25,037 bases of DNA. It comes from QVMP01 sp047974325 (GTDB lineage Bacteria > Bacteroidota > Bacteroidia > Bacteroidales > Dysgonomonadaceae). The notes beneath the pieces were generated by a model. The model did no database searches. It saw only the letters and a program-made list of their open reading frames with translations, and had not been told where the DNA came from. Both the position numbers and the translations under genes were made by a program. Below are positions 1-8,854 of this stretch, piece after piece. Every line of letters starts with the position of its first letter. Position 1 is the first letter of the stretch. The stretch spans positions 1 through 25,037 of the forward strand of contig JBKECE010000140.1 of NCBI GenBank assembly GCA_047974325.1. Reading direction: 5' to 3'.

Positions 1-667
1 GGATGGACGTGAACAAACCATCAGCTTTTGGGCAAAATCAGCATCGTACCAATCAGAACAAGTGGTTGTCTATTATTCAACTACAGACAAACATCCTGAT
101 AGTTTTATAAAAATTAGCGAAGGAAACAGTGTATTCGTTCATGAAGGCTGGCAGAAATATGAATATACCTTACCTGAAGGTGCTAAGTATTTTGCTGTGC
201 GGTATGTTTCGATATCTATCCTCTTGTTTGTTGATGACATCACATACAATACATATAGTGGAGCGAAAGAAGAATTGAATGTGATTGGATATAATATCTA
301 TAAGGATGGAGCTAAATTGAATGATGAGGTATTGACAAATAATTCATTTACAGATAATACTTTTACTGAAGGTGACAAATATACCGTAACAGTAGTTTAC
401 GACAAAGGTGAATCTGGTTTATCTGAGGAATGTATTCCTACCTATAATTTAGGTATTCACAGTGATTCAAAAACAATTACGGTTTATTCAACTGACAAGA
501 ATATTGTTATTGATGGCGCTGAAGGAAAATCTGTCACAATCTATAGTATAGATGGTAAAATAACTAAAAAATTGAATGTCCAATCTTACTCAACATCAAT
601 TCCTGCCGAACGAGGTGTATATATTGTAGCTATAGGCAATCAGAAATCGAAAGTTATAGTGAAGTAA
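1..667 (+). CDS. C-terminal part of a secreted multidomain protein with T9SS type A-like sorting tail (5' truncated)
   Basis: The reading frame is open from base 2 and has no start in the window, so only the last ~221 residues are seen. A GTG at 62 is internal, because coding sequence continues upstream in frame. The first part is beta-rich and contains FVDDITYNTY, a signature seen at the end of cleaved-adhesin / choice-of-anchor J type domains. A fibronectin-III-like segment follows (VIGYNIYKDG ... YTVTVVYDKGES). The last ~70 residues show the T9SS type A pattern: a VTIYSIDGK strand, then a RGVYIVAI turn and a basic, hydrophobic end (KVIVK). The protein is therefore probably secreted and either cell-surface attached or released. 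Its main catalytic or binding domain lies outside the window, so the function is unknown. It converges with the regulator gene at 749-4735 and shares a terminator with it. Confidence 0.8.
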   Translation, partial: DGREQTISFWAKSASYQSEQVVVYYSTTDKHPDSFIKISEGNSVFVHEGWQKYEYTLPEGAKYFAVRYVSISILLFVDDITYNTYSGAKEELNVIGYNIYKDGAKLNDEVLTNNSFTDNTFTEGDKYTVTVVYDKGESGLSEECIPTYNLGIHSDSKTITVYSTDKNIVIDGAEGKSVTIYSIDGKITKKLNVQSYSTSIPAERGVYIVAIGNQKSKVIVK

Positions 668-692
668 AAAATAATTCTCATTTGTGTGTATG

Positions 693-726
693 AAAAACTA
701 CAAGTCGGAAGGCTTGTAGTTTTTTT
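693..726. terminator. Bidirectional intrinsic terminator between convergent genes
   Basis: A perfect 12-bp stem (693-704 with 713-724) encloses an 8-base loop. The 3' arm runs into a T tract through 726. The 5' arm starts with five A, so the minus-strand transcript also ends in U residues. It lies 25 bases after the stop of the plus-strand gene and 22 bases beyond the stop of the minus-strand regulator, as expected for a shared terminator. Confidence 0.85.
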
Positions 727-748
727 GTTTATGCCTATTATATTATGA

Positions 749-3700
749 TTATTTTTTTACAAAATCTTTGGGCAACATTCCAAACTGCTTTTTGAAGGCT
801 TTGGAGAAATAGGAAGTGGAAGAGAATCCCACCAGATAGCAGACCTCATTTATTTTGTATTCTCCTTCTTGTAATATTTCGGCAGCTTTTTTCAGGCGAA
901 CTATTTTTATGAAATCATTGGGTGAAAATTCTGATATTCCTTTGATTTTTCGCAGAAGGCTGGATCGGCTCATAGACATTGCCGAAGCAAGCTTATCTAC
1001 ATGAAAATCGGGATCTGAAATATTTTTTAGGATAACATCGTTCAGTTTATTTAAGAATATTTCGTCCGCTTTGTTCAGTGCAATACTTCCGGTTTGGAGG
1101 AATGGTGAACTGGCGAAGGCTTCTTTTATTTTCATTCTGTTATTGAGTAGATTAGATATCTGTGCATACAGATAATCTAGCGAGAATGGTTTTTCTATGT
1201 AGGCATCAGCGCCAGAATCCAAACCTTCAATCTTATTTAAAACACTGTTCCTTGCAGTGAGCAGTATGACTGGAATGTGGCTGTAGTCAACATTTTGTTT
1301 TATCTCGTGGCATAGTTCCAGCCCATCCATTTGAGGCATCATTATGTCTGTGATAACAATGCTTATGATCTCTTTTTCTAAAACTTTGAGGGCTTCTATT
1401 CCATTCTTTGCATAAAATACGGAATATCGTCTTTTCAATTTGTCTAGTATGAAAGCGAGGAGTTCGTCGTCGTCTTCCACAATCAACACATTTTCTTTAT
1501 GAACGAACACGGCTGGTTGCTCGTTACTGAGCTCTATGGATTCGGCTTCAGGTGTATCTTCTTGTAGAAGAAACGAATTATTTTGATGTATCGGTATTGA
1601 TAACAAAAAAGAATTTATGTTTTTCCTTGATTTATCTAAAATGAGTTTACCCTCATGTAATTCGGCTAATGAACGGGCAAGGGCTAGACCGATGCCCGAT
1701 CCGTTTTTCGAGACTTCTTTGTTGTGTTCTTTTATCTGATAAAAAGGTTCAAATATTTTGTCGCTGAACTCTTCAGGAATTATGTTCCCATCGCTGTCTA
1801 CTCGGATAAAGAACTGATTGCCGGACTCATTGAGTGATACGTCTATCTGGCTTTTTGCATACTTTATTGCATTGGTGAATAGATTGCTGATGATTTTAGT
1901 TAATGCCTCTCTGTCTACATCTGCAAAGATTTTTTCATCGGGCAGATGCAGAGACATCTCCAGCGACCGTTGTTTGGCAACTAAACAAAATCTGTTGTGT
2001 ATTCCTGTTATCAATTCAGAAATATCAGAATGAACAAAGGCAATGCTGAATGCCTTAGATTCGGTTTTCCGGAAATCCATTAACTGATTTATCAGTAATA
2101 ATAGTCTGTCTGTATTTTTTTGCATCACGTCCAGATTATTGTTCAACTCTTCTTTACTCACATCATTCTTCAGAATATAATCCAATGGGCTTTTAATTAG
2201 AGTGAGAGGAGTTCTCACTTCATGTGCAATGTTGGTGAAGAAATCAATTTTGTTGTTGAATAGCTCCGCTTCTTTTCCTTTTTCGAACAAAATCTTGTCA
2301 TTCTCGGCCTTTTTTTTCACTCTCTTATTTTGAGTGATTACTATATAGATGACCAGAGCAATGGTCATGGCGATATAGAATATATAGGCGATATTTGTTT
2401 TCCAGAAAGGAGGCATTATCTTTATATTTAGATTTTCATAGTTTTCATTCCAGACGCCATCATTATTAGATGCTTTGATCTGAAATTGATAATCACCGGG
2501 TGGCAGATTGGAATATATGATTGTTTGAGCTCTGTCTAAATATACCCAATCGTTTTCCAAACCAACCATTTTATATGCATATTTATTTTGTTCAGGAGCT
2601 GAAAAACTGAGTGCTGCAAAATCTATGCTGAAAGATGACATATTATGTTTCAGGGTGATACTTTTGGACTGATCAACAATTCTTTCAGAAAAAGTTTTGT
2701 CACCATTCAATATCTTGAAATCAGTAATTGCTATAGGCGGAATGTAATCGTTAGGCACAAAAGCATCGGGATAGAAAGCTATCAGTCCGTTTATGCCACC
2801 AAAATATAGCTTCCCTGTTTTGTCTTTATATCCCGATTTGTAGTTAAACTGATTGCACAACAATCCATTACCTGTGTTGAATTGTTGGATGGCCTTTGTT
2901 TGTGGATTAAACTTCATTAGACCGGAATTACTGGATAACCAAAGATTGCCGGAATTGTCTTCTAGAATCTTATAGACAACATCACTTTTTAACCCGTCTC
3001 TCAGTCCATAGGTCTGAAAATTGTCAGTGGTTTCTCTATAAACACATATACCGCCGGATTCGCCTGTGAACCACATTTGTTTTTTACTGTCTTCAAATAG
3101 GCTGGTTATTTTATAATGACAAATTGATTTTGGATCTGTGTCGGAATGTATATAGTTTTTAAATTCCTTGGTTCTTGGATTGAAGCGAAAAGCTCCGGCA
3201 TTGTAGGTTGCAAACCAGATATTTCCTTTGCTGTCTTCCAAAATATCAGAAATAAAATGCTTACCTAGTTCGGGCAACCGGATGAATTGTTCATTTTGCC
3301 TGTCAAAACGGAAAGCTCCACTGGAAGTGCCAATCCAAATATTGCCTTCCCGGTCGCGGCTCAAAGCAAACACGTCATTGTTGTCCAGCGAGTAAGGTGC
3401 TGCACTTTTGGCATAGTGTTTTATCACCTTCCGTGTGTTTATGTCCAATATATTGATTCCATTGTTGAAGAGCCCAATCCACAACCTGTCACCATCCAGA
3501 ATGACATCATGTACATTGTGGTAGCTGATGCCGTTAGCGTTGGAGAAGAAATGCTCGAAGCTATTGTTTTTGCTGTCGTATCTGTTGAGTCCGGCATCTT
3601 CTGTGCCAATCCATAAGTTACCGTTATTGTCCTCGCAAATGCCGCTGATTCGTTCTCCACTTATTGAATTCTGTCCAAAAACAGGATAAAACTTTTCAAA

Positions 3701-4735
3701 AAAATTATATTGTTTGGGGATATAATTCACTCCTCCAAAATAAGTGCCAATCCAGATGCCTCCTTCCCTATCTTTGTAGATAGAATATATAGCGTTGTCA
3801 GACAATGAAAATTTATCGTTTATGTTTTGTGTAATATGTTTTGTGTTTCTTGTCACCGGATCCAAAATGTATAACCCTGATTCCGTGCCAATCCAGATCT
3901 CAGAATCTATATTTGCAATGCTTCTGACGAAAAGGTGGGATAAATCATCTTTGCCGGCAGAGTTTATAGAGGATATTCCTCCTGTAATTTTGTTTAGCAG
4001 ACCGATACCTCCATTGATGCTCCCTGTTACGATGTAGTTATTTTGGAAACCTGTCAGTTGAGAAAAATTTATTTTCAGAAAAGATTCTTCGAGATTGCTG
4101 TTCACTACATCTTCAAAATTATTTGTGTTCTTATTCAAATATTTGCGGATGCCCAACCCATGCATACAGACCCAAACTTGGTCATCATTGTCTATGTAGA
4201 TGGACCAAGTGTGGGCATCTTCATTTTTTGTATACATATCATAGAGCTTTTGTTGCTGTGCAGAGTATTTGTAAAGTCTATCTGCTGCAAACCAGATATT
4301 TCCTTTCTTGTCAGCTTTAATATCTAAAACAGGTACATTGATCTTTCGCCCGCTGTCAGATATTACATCAAAGTGAGAAAAACTATCTGTGATGGGATTA
4401 TATATGTATATACCTCGATCTGTCCCTACCCATATTTTTCCATCTGTATGCTCATACAGATGCCAAATCATATTGTTTCCTAACGAAGATGCGTTGTCAT
4501 ATATTTTTTTGTATACTTTGATAGTGTTTCCGTCGTATCTATTGAGACCGTCCTTTGTACCAAACCACATGAAACCTCTTTTGTCTTGTAAGATACAGAG
4601 AACGGTGTTTTGAGAGAGTTCGTTCTCTATAGTAATATGTTTGAAGTAATAATCGAAAATTTTAGCTGATGCTTGATTGTTTGTCACAACAAGATACAGG
4701 ATGATGAGTATGTATGTTTGAACTGTTTTTTTCAT
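749..4735 (-). CDS. Hybrid two-component system sensor/response regulator (HTCS), AraC-type output
   Basis: Predicted 1328-residue inner-membrane regulator that senses a periplasmic oligosaccharide and controls transcription of a PUL. From the ATG at 4735 the order is: signal/anchor (1-24, ending QASA); about 14 Reg_prop blade repeats of the IWIGT..G type (about 48-656), forming two seven-bladed propellers; a Y_Y_Y domain (about 710-772); a transmembrane helix (about 780-801); a HisKA domain with phospho-acceptor His838 in NIAHEVRTPLT; an ATPase domain with the GSGIGLALA box (about 1012-1020); a receiver domain with Asp1130 in VITDIMMPQMDG and Lys1182 in EKPF; and a C-terminal AraC helix-turn-helix domain (about 1224-1328). 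All phosphorelay residues are present. An ATG 48 bases upstream (4783) is possible, but the MKK start leads directly into a signal sequence. It is divergent from the PUL genes starting at 5001, which are its likely targets. Confidence 0.96.
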   Translation of the reverse strand: MKKTVQTYILIILYLVVTNNQASAKIFDYYFKHITIENELSQNTVLCILQDKRGFMWFGTKDGLNRYDGNTIKVYKKIYDNASSLGNNMIWHLYEHTDGKIWVGTDRGIYIYNPITDSFSHFDVISDSGRKINVPVLDIKADKKGNIWFAADRLYKYSAQQQKLYDMYTKNEDAHTWSIYIDNDDQVWVCMHGLGIRKYLNKNTNNFEDVVNSNLEESFLKINFSQLTGFQNNYIVTGSINGGIGLLNKITGGISSINSAGKDDLSHLFVRSIANIDSEIWIGTESGLYILDPVTRNTKHITQNINDKFSLSDNAIYSIYKDREGGIWIGTYFGGVNYIPKQYNFFEKFYPVFGQNSISGERISGICEDNNGNLWIGTEDAGLNRYDSKNNSFEHFFSNANGISYHNVHDVILDGDRLWIGLFNNGINILDINTRKVIKHYAKSAAPYSLDNNDVFALSRDREGNIWIGTSSGAFRFDRQNEQFIRLPELGKHFISDILEDSKGNIWFATYNAGAFRFNPRTKEFKNYIHSDTDPKSICHYKITSLFEDSKKQMWFTGESGGICVYRETTDNFQTYGLRDGLKSDVVYKILEDNSGNLWLSSNSGLMKFNPQTKAIQQFNTGNGLLCNQFNYKSGYKDKTGKLYFGGINGLIAFYPDAFVPNDYIPPIAITDFKILNGDKTFSERIVDQSKSITLKHNMSSFSIDFAALSFSAPEQNKYAYKMVGLENDWVYLDRAQTIIYSNLPPGDYQFQIKASNNDGVWNENYENLNIKIMPPFWKTNIAYIFYIAMTIALVIYIVITQNKRVKKKAENDKILFEKGKEAELFNNKIDFFTNIAHEVRTPLTLIKSPLDYILKNDVSKEELNNNLDVMQKNTDRLLLLINQLMDFRKTESKAFSIAFVHSDISELITGIHNRFCLVAKQRSLEMSLHLPDEKIFADVDREALTKIISNLFTNAIKYAKSQIDVSLNESGNQFFIRVDSDGNIIPEEFSDKIFEPFYQIKEHNKEVSKNGSGIGLALARSLAELHEGKLILDKSRKNINSFLLSIPIHQNNSFLLQEDTPEAESIELSNEQPAVFVHKENVLIVEDDDELLAFILDKLKRRYSVFYAKNGIEALKVLEKEIISIVITDIMMPQMDGLELCHEIKQNVDYSHIPVILLTARNSVLNKIEGLDSGADAYIEKPFSLDYLYAQISNLLNNRMKIKEAFASSPFLQTGSIALNKADEIFLNKLNDVILKNISDPDFHVDKLASAMSMSRSSLLRKIKGISEFSPNDFIKIVRLKKAAEILQEGEYKINEVCYLVGFSSTSYFSKAFKKQFGMLPKDFVKK

Positions 4736-5000
4736 GTATATGATTCTTCTTATAAGGTGTACTCCACTGGAAATTTTTAGCATGTCAGATATTGAGTTGC
4801 AAGGAAATATTTTTGTGCAAATAAAAATAGCTCTTTTGATTCATTTTATAATCTAATTCATTCATGAAACTGAAATATAGCTGAATTGATTTGTTTTTAT
4901 CATTTGTTGAAGCATTAGAGGCTCAATAAAATCGGATATGCAATCTATTTTTGCTGCTGTTAACTTTTTTCTGAATATTAATTTAAAATTTTAAAACATC
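4736..5000. promoter_or_regulatory. Divergent regulatory region between HTCS gene and PUL
   Basis: 265 AT-rich bases separate the regulator start from the first PUL gene. Visible elements are two ATTCATT copies, 17 bases start-to-start (4839-4845 and 4856-4862), a TTCATGAA palindrome (4861-4868), and a TATTTTTG box (4946-4953). Direct repeats are the usual form of AraC-type binding sites, so this block is a candidate HTCS operator. The assignment is inference, since such short repeats also arise by chance in AT-rich DNA. Confidence 0.45.
4946..4953 (+). promoter_or_regulatory. Candidate Bacteroidota -7 box (TAnnTTTG) for the first PUL gene
   Basis: TATTTTTG matches the Bacteroidota -7 consensus exactly and lies 47 bases before the ATG at 5001. 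No clear TTTG -33 element stands at the usual distance. This fits a promoter that needs an activator such as the adjacent HTCS. The motif also occurs at 4808-4815, so the match alone is weak. Confidence 0.4.
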
Positions 5001-5729
5001 ATGAAAAAAAATGTACTTCTCAAGGCCATTCTGGCGGTTGTTGCAATATGCAGTTTTTCTGGAATTGCAAATGCTCAGACAGCAGTATGCTATGACAAAT
5101 CAGAATCGAATGCGATTGATTTTTGGAACAATCATTTTTATTATGCCGTATGTACTGATTATGTAGGAACCGGAAGCAAACTTTTCAGCGAAAATAATAG
5201 TTATATTGATTTTGGGGGTGGCAGTTCGATTGTTTTTGACAATATTTATATGAGCGAAAGCAAGGAATATACAATGTCAGTGAGTTATGGAATAGGTTAT
5301 GCAGATGCAGAAGGTGCTAAAATGAAACTATATGTGAATGATGAATACCTCACCACTATCACGCTGTTCAAATTAGATCAGGATCCTCCTGCAACAATAG
5401 ACATTCCGGTGGAACTTTATAGCGATTGGAATAATGTTATTAAACTTGAACAACAAAAAGACTGGCCTATTCTTTTGGGTATACAATTGAAAGGTGGAAA
5501 TTCTACTATAAACAATACTAACGAACAACCAAAGTATAATGTTTCTGTAAGCAATTCAACTTTGTATGTTCAGGGACTTAACAAAGCGGACAATAAAGTG
5601 GACGTGTATAATGTGAAGGGTTCGTTAGTCGAATCAAAGATATGTGGAGAATCTTATACAAAAACACTTGCAAAAGGTTTGTATCTGCTAAAAATAAATG
5701 GAGAAACAACTAAAGTATTAGTAAGATAA
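5001..5729 (+). CDS. Small secreted protein: CBM-like beta-sandwich domain plus T9SS-like tail
   Basis: 242 residues with no catalytic domain. Residues 1-25 form a signal peptide ending in ANA before Gln26. Residues 28-164 form a beta-rich domain that recalls CBM6/CBM35-type sandwiches, with YGIGYAD near 96-102 and QQKDWP near 151-156. Residues about 178-242 look like a short T9SS type A sorting domain (VDVYNVKGSLVE ... KGLYLLKI ... KVLVR). The middle domain is closely similar to residues 28-163 of the next protein, including Cys30 and Cys51 at identical positions, which may form a disulfide. The likely role is glycan binding outside the cell in support of the neighbouring enzyme. It could instead be an enzyme-less decoy or a cell-wall adhesin. 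The CBM family assignment is uncertain, whereas the duplication is directly visible. Confidence 0.85.
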   Translation: MKKNVLLKAILAVVAICSFSGIANAQTAVCYDKSESNAIDFWNNHFYYAVCTDYVGTGSKLFSENNSYIDFGGGSSIVFDNIYMSESKEYTMSVSYGIGYADAEGAKMKLYVNDEYLTTITLFKLDQDPPATIDIPVELYSDWNNVIKLEQQKDWPILLGIQLKGGNSTINNTNEQPKYNVSVSNSTLYVQGLNKADNKVDVYNVKGSLVESKICGESYTKTLAKGLYLLKINGETTKVLVR

Positions 5730-5755
5730 ACTAATTTAATCTAAATTCTACAACC

Positions 5756-5792
5756 ACACTGTCGGTTATTGTTTTCTGATAGCCGGCAGTGT
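5756..5792 (+). other. Strong hairpin without U tract after the small binding-protein gene
   Basis: A 14-bp stem (5756-5769 with 5779-5792, two G-T pairs) has a 9-base loop and starts 26 bases after the stop. The following bases (TATTACCTAA) lack a U tract, so this is not a standard intrinsic terminator. It may stabilise the upstream mRNA or partly attenuate transcription into the downstream PUL genes. Confidence 0.6.
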
Positions 5793-5879
5793 TATTACCT
5801 AATGGTAAATCAACTTCATTATGTTATGTTTATGAAATGAAGTAAAGTTGACCTGTAATGAACAAATAAATCATATATC

Positions 5880-8837
5880 ATGAAAAGAAATACAGCATAT
5901 CATTTCTTTTTTCTACTGCTTTTTGTTTTAACTTTCTCTTTCAAGGCAAATGGGCAGGAAGCAACTTGTTATTCTCAATCAGAGACACAGACTGACGATT
6001 TCTGGATGAGCCATCTGTACTATGCACAATGCACAGATTATGTAGGTTCCGGTTCAAAGCTAGTGGGAGATGGTCCATATATAGATTTCAACACCGGCAG
6101 TGCAGTGGATTTTACAAAAATAAAAGTATCGAAAACCGGGCGATACACAGTTCAATTAAGTTATGGGATAGGTTATGCCGATGGACAAGGAGCACAATTT
6201 AAAGTGTATGTAAATGGCGAATACGACCAGACGTATACTGTTTATACATTATCACAGACTCCTCCGGCAACGATCAATATCGAAGCTGATTTGGTTTCCG
6301 GTAAAGAAAATTCTATAAAACTCGTGCAGCAAAAAGACTGGCCAACAATATTAGGTATTAAATTGCTGGATGTCTCAGAAAAAGAATTAGCCTATTCCTT
6401 CTCTTCGGGCAATCTGGTTGTTAATCTTTACAAGGAATCGGATCAAAAATATAGTCTGGGATATATATATAACGGAAAGGAATATAAAACGATTGAACCG
6501 AACTACCCAATCTCTCTGGAAGTGAGAACTCAAAAGTTGGTGGGACGTTATGATTCGTTTACTGTAAAAGGAGATACTCTGCTTTGTCGTGCCTCTGTCG
6601 TGAGTACCAGAGGAACGGTGTTTGATGTAGCAGACAATTATATTGTTTTGGGAAATGGTGTGATAGACATGCAGCGAAAAATTCAGATTCAGACTGTGGG
6701 GGCGAATGATAATTATTTTAATTCATTTTTTGGACTTCAGTCAGGAAATGGAGCCATCGCTGATAATGAATATTTTGTTCCAGGTGTTTGGTATAAGGGG
6801 AATTTTGAAGCTGAATGCAATCTGCCGGCTAATCTTCCACAAGCAACTGATACCTATTTCCTTTATCGGGAAGATCGCATAACATTGCCTTTAGTTATGT
6901 CCCGTAACAAAGAGAATGGAACTGTTATAATGCTGATTCATAAAGGCTCGGATCCGCAGACTGTTATGGCTGACAACAACAATGAATATGTCGATGAAAA
7001 CTATCAATATGGAGCTATCGGCATGAAACAGGAAAATAGCGTTCTCACTCAAATGTTTGTATATCCCGGTAATGAGTTTACCACATCTTCGGGAAAAGGA
7101 TTGCGTTATCATCCTGTGAAATCGGGAATTATTCATGAATATGACATTCAAATAAAATTTGCGACAACAGACGGATATGCACAAGCTGTAAAAAATACGT
7201 GGGAAACAGCATTCAACTTATATGATCCGACCATATATCCGGTAGACCTATCAGCTACATACGATGGCATTCTGGAAACTCTCCTGAAATATTATGTACC
7301 TTCAACGGCACAAGGCGGCACAAGGGATGCTCCCGGTTTTCCGTTTGAAGTGAGTTTGACCGATTTTCAACCTAAAGGTATCAATTACCAAATGGGTTTT
7401 GTGGGAATGCAATTGCCAACCGGATATTATGTTTTCAGAGAGGGTATTGAGAAGAATGATCAATCGACACAAGAAAAAGGAGAAGCAATCCTTAATTTCT
7501 GGGCAGATAATTGTTTGTCAACATTAGGTTTTCCCCGCACATGGTATGATCCGGGATTGGATGGAAACAAGGGATCTTTCAGATCGGGCAGTGACATACG
7601 TGTGGCTACAGGTGGAATGGAAGGATTGCTCACAGCTTGGTGTTTTGCAAAGAAAAATAATCTTGAGAAAAATAATTGGATCAATGCTTGTGTAAAATTT
7701 GGTAATTGGCTCGTCGCCAATCAGAATGCAGACGGTAGTTATTATTTCTCATACAATCACAATGCAATAGTAGGAGACAAGCATCCGGTGTCTGACTACA
7801 ATAAATATCTTACCATCTGTGCGGTACGTTATTTGATAGAATTACATATCGCGACAGGAGACGTAGCCTATAAGAATGCAGCATTGAAAGCCGGTGATTT
7901 TTGCCTTGCAAACATAAATGATAAATATCATTATCTGGCTTGTGTTGTAGATAATCCACGCACAATTGATAGTGAATCAGGGCAGATGGCCATTAATGGT
8001 TTTTCATCCTTGTATGATTTGACAAAAGACAAAAAATGGCTGGATGCAGCAGAACAAGCTGCTACCTATACAACCTCGTGGGTATATTCCTTCGAAATAC
8101 CTGTCGAAAAAGACCGAACAACTGCAACATCTTTTCCCAAAGACAGAAGCATCGTAGGTCAACATCTTATTGCTGTAGGGCATGCGGCTGCCGATCTAGG
8201 TTTTGCATGGTCATCGTTTGTTTTCTATCGGTTGTATCTCGAAACGGGAAATGAGCAATATCTTAAAGTTGCCAGAATGTCGGCTCACAATTCTAAGCAG
8301 TCAATGAATTGGGATGGATCGCTCTATCCCGGTCAGGCAAAAGGCTTGCAACTGGAAGCATTCCCTGTTACCTTGCCTCGCCGCACCAATGGGGTCATGA
8401 CCACTTTGAATTGGAATTATGCTGCACATCTCGATCCTATGTTTCGTTTCAAAGATGCTTTTGGAACACCTGATCTTGAAGCGATAGAACTATTGCCTTT
8501 ATCGGAACGCAAAAGATTAAATGAAGAATATTCTAAAGTCCAATCTTCAAACTATGGACAGCAAAATGCTGGTATCTCATTGAATGACAGAAATGATGGA
8601 GTAGAGATATATCCTACTTATATAAAAAAAAACGAAGCACTGAATATCATCCTACCCGAAGGAACTAAGAATCTCAATATAAAAATATATAATCTTATGG
8701 GAGGCTTGGTCAGGAGTCAAATGTTGTCGGGTAACCAGACACATTATAATATTCAATTGAATTTGCCTGATGGCCAATATGTACTGAGTGCAACAAATGA
8801 GCATATAAACTGTATGAAAAAAATACTAATTAAATAA
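5880..8837 (+). CDS. Secreted putative polysaccharide-degrading enzyme: CBM-like domain, beta-sandwich and helical (alpha/alpha) barrel, T9SS-like tail
   Basis: 985 residues. Order: signal peptide (1-25, ending KANG); CBM-like domain (28-163) duplicated from the preceding gene; a beta-rich region (about 170-430) like the N-terminal sandwich of many polysaccharide lyases and glycosidases; a helical region (about 455-860) with toroid-type repeats such as ACVKFGNWLVANQNADGSY, YLIELHIATGDVAYKNAALKA and FYRLYLETGNEQYLKVAR; and a T9SS type A-like tail (about 905-985). Asp/Tyr/Trp-rich loops (TWYDPGLDG at 554-562, WDGSLYPG at 811-818, WNYAAHLDP at 845-853) could line an active site. The fold resembles six-hairpin glycosidases and (alpha/alpha)-barrel lyases, but I do not recognise the family and cannot assign catalytic residues. 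It is probably the extracellular first-acting enzyme of the PUL. Only 17 bases separate it from susC, so the two are likely cotranscribed. Confidence 0.85.
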   Translation: MKRNTAYHFFFLLLFVLTFSFKANGQEATCYSQSETQTDDFWMSHLYYAQCTDYVGSGSKLVGDGPYIDFNTGSAVDFTKIKVSKTGRYTVQLSYGIGYADGQGAQFKVYVNGEYDQTYTVYTLSQTPPATINIEADLVSGKENSIKLVQQKDWPTILGIKLLDVSEKELAYSFSSGNLVVNLYKESDQKYSLGYIYNGKEYKTIEPNYPISLEVRTQKLVGRYDSFTVKGDTLLCRASVVSTRGTVFDVADNYIVLGNGVIDMQRKIQIQTVGANDNYFNSFFGLQSGNGAIADNEYFVPGVWYKGNFEAECNLPANLPQATDTYFLYREDRITLPLVMSRNKENGTVIMLIHKGSDPQTVMADNNNEYVDENYQYGAIGMKQENSVLTQMFVYPGNEFTTSSGKGLRYHPVKSGIIHEYDIQIKFATTDGYAQAVKNTWETAFNLYDPTIYPVDLSATYDGILETLLKYYVPSTAQGGTRDAPGFPFEVSLTDFQPKGINYQMGFVGMQLPTGYYVFREGIEKNDQSTQEKGEAILNFWADNCLSTLGFPRTWYDPGLDGNKGSFRSGSDIRVATGGMEGLLTAWCFAKKNNLEKNNWINACVKFGNWLVANQNADGSYYFSYNHNAIVGDKHPVSDYNKYLTICAVRYLIELHIATGDVAYKNAALKAGDFCLANINDKYHYLACVVDNPRTIDSESGQMAINGFSSLYDLTKDKKWLDAAEQAATYTTSWVYSFEIPVEKDRTTATSFPKDRSIVGQHLIAVGHAAADLGFAWSSFVFYRLYLETGNEQYLKVARMSAHNSKQSMNWDGSLYPGQAKGLQLEAFPVTLPRRTNGVMTTLNWNYAAHLDPMFRFKDAFGTPDLEAIELLPLSERKRLNEEYSKVQSSNYGQQNAGISLNDRNDGVEIYPTYIKKNEALNIILPEGTKNLNIKIYNLMGGLVRSQMLSGNQTHYNIQLNLPDGQYVLSATNEHINCMKKILIK

Positions 8838-8854
8838 CTTAAATCTGAACAATT

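Noticed and set aside
62..64. GTG as the start of the first gene
   Set aside because: The frame stays open to base 2 with protein-like sequence (TISFWAKSASY), so the gene begins before the window.
3287..3616. Plus-strand open frame of 109 codons opposite the HTCS gene
   Set aside because: It is antisense to the conserved propeller repeats, which explain the sequence fully.
4808..4815. TATTTTTG on the plus strand as a promoter for the first PUL gene
   Set aside because: It is almost 190 bases from the start and the motif is common in AT-rich DNA; the copy at 4946 is better placed.
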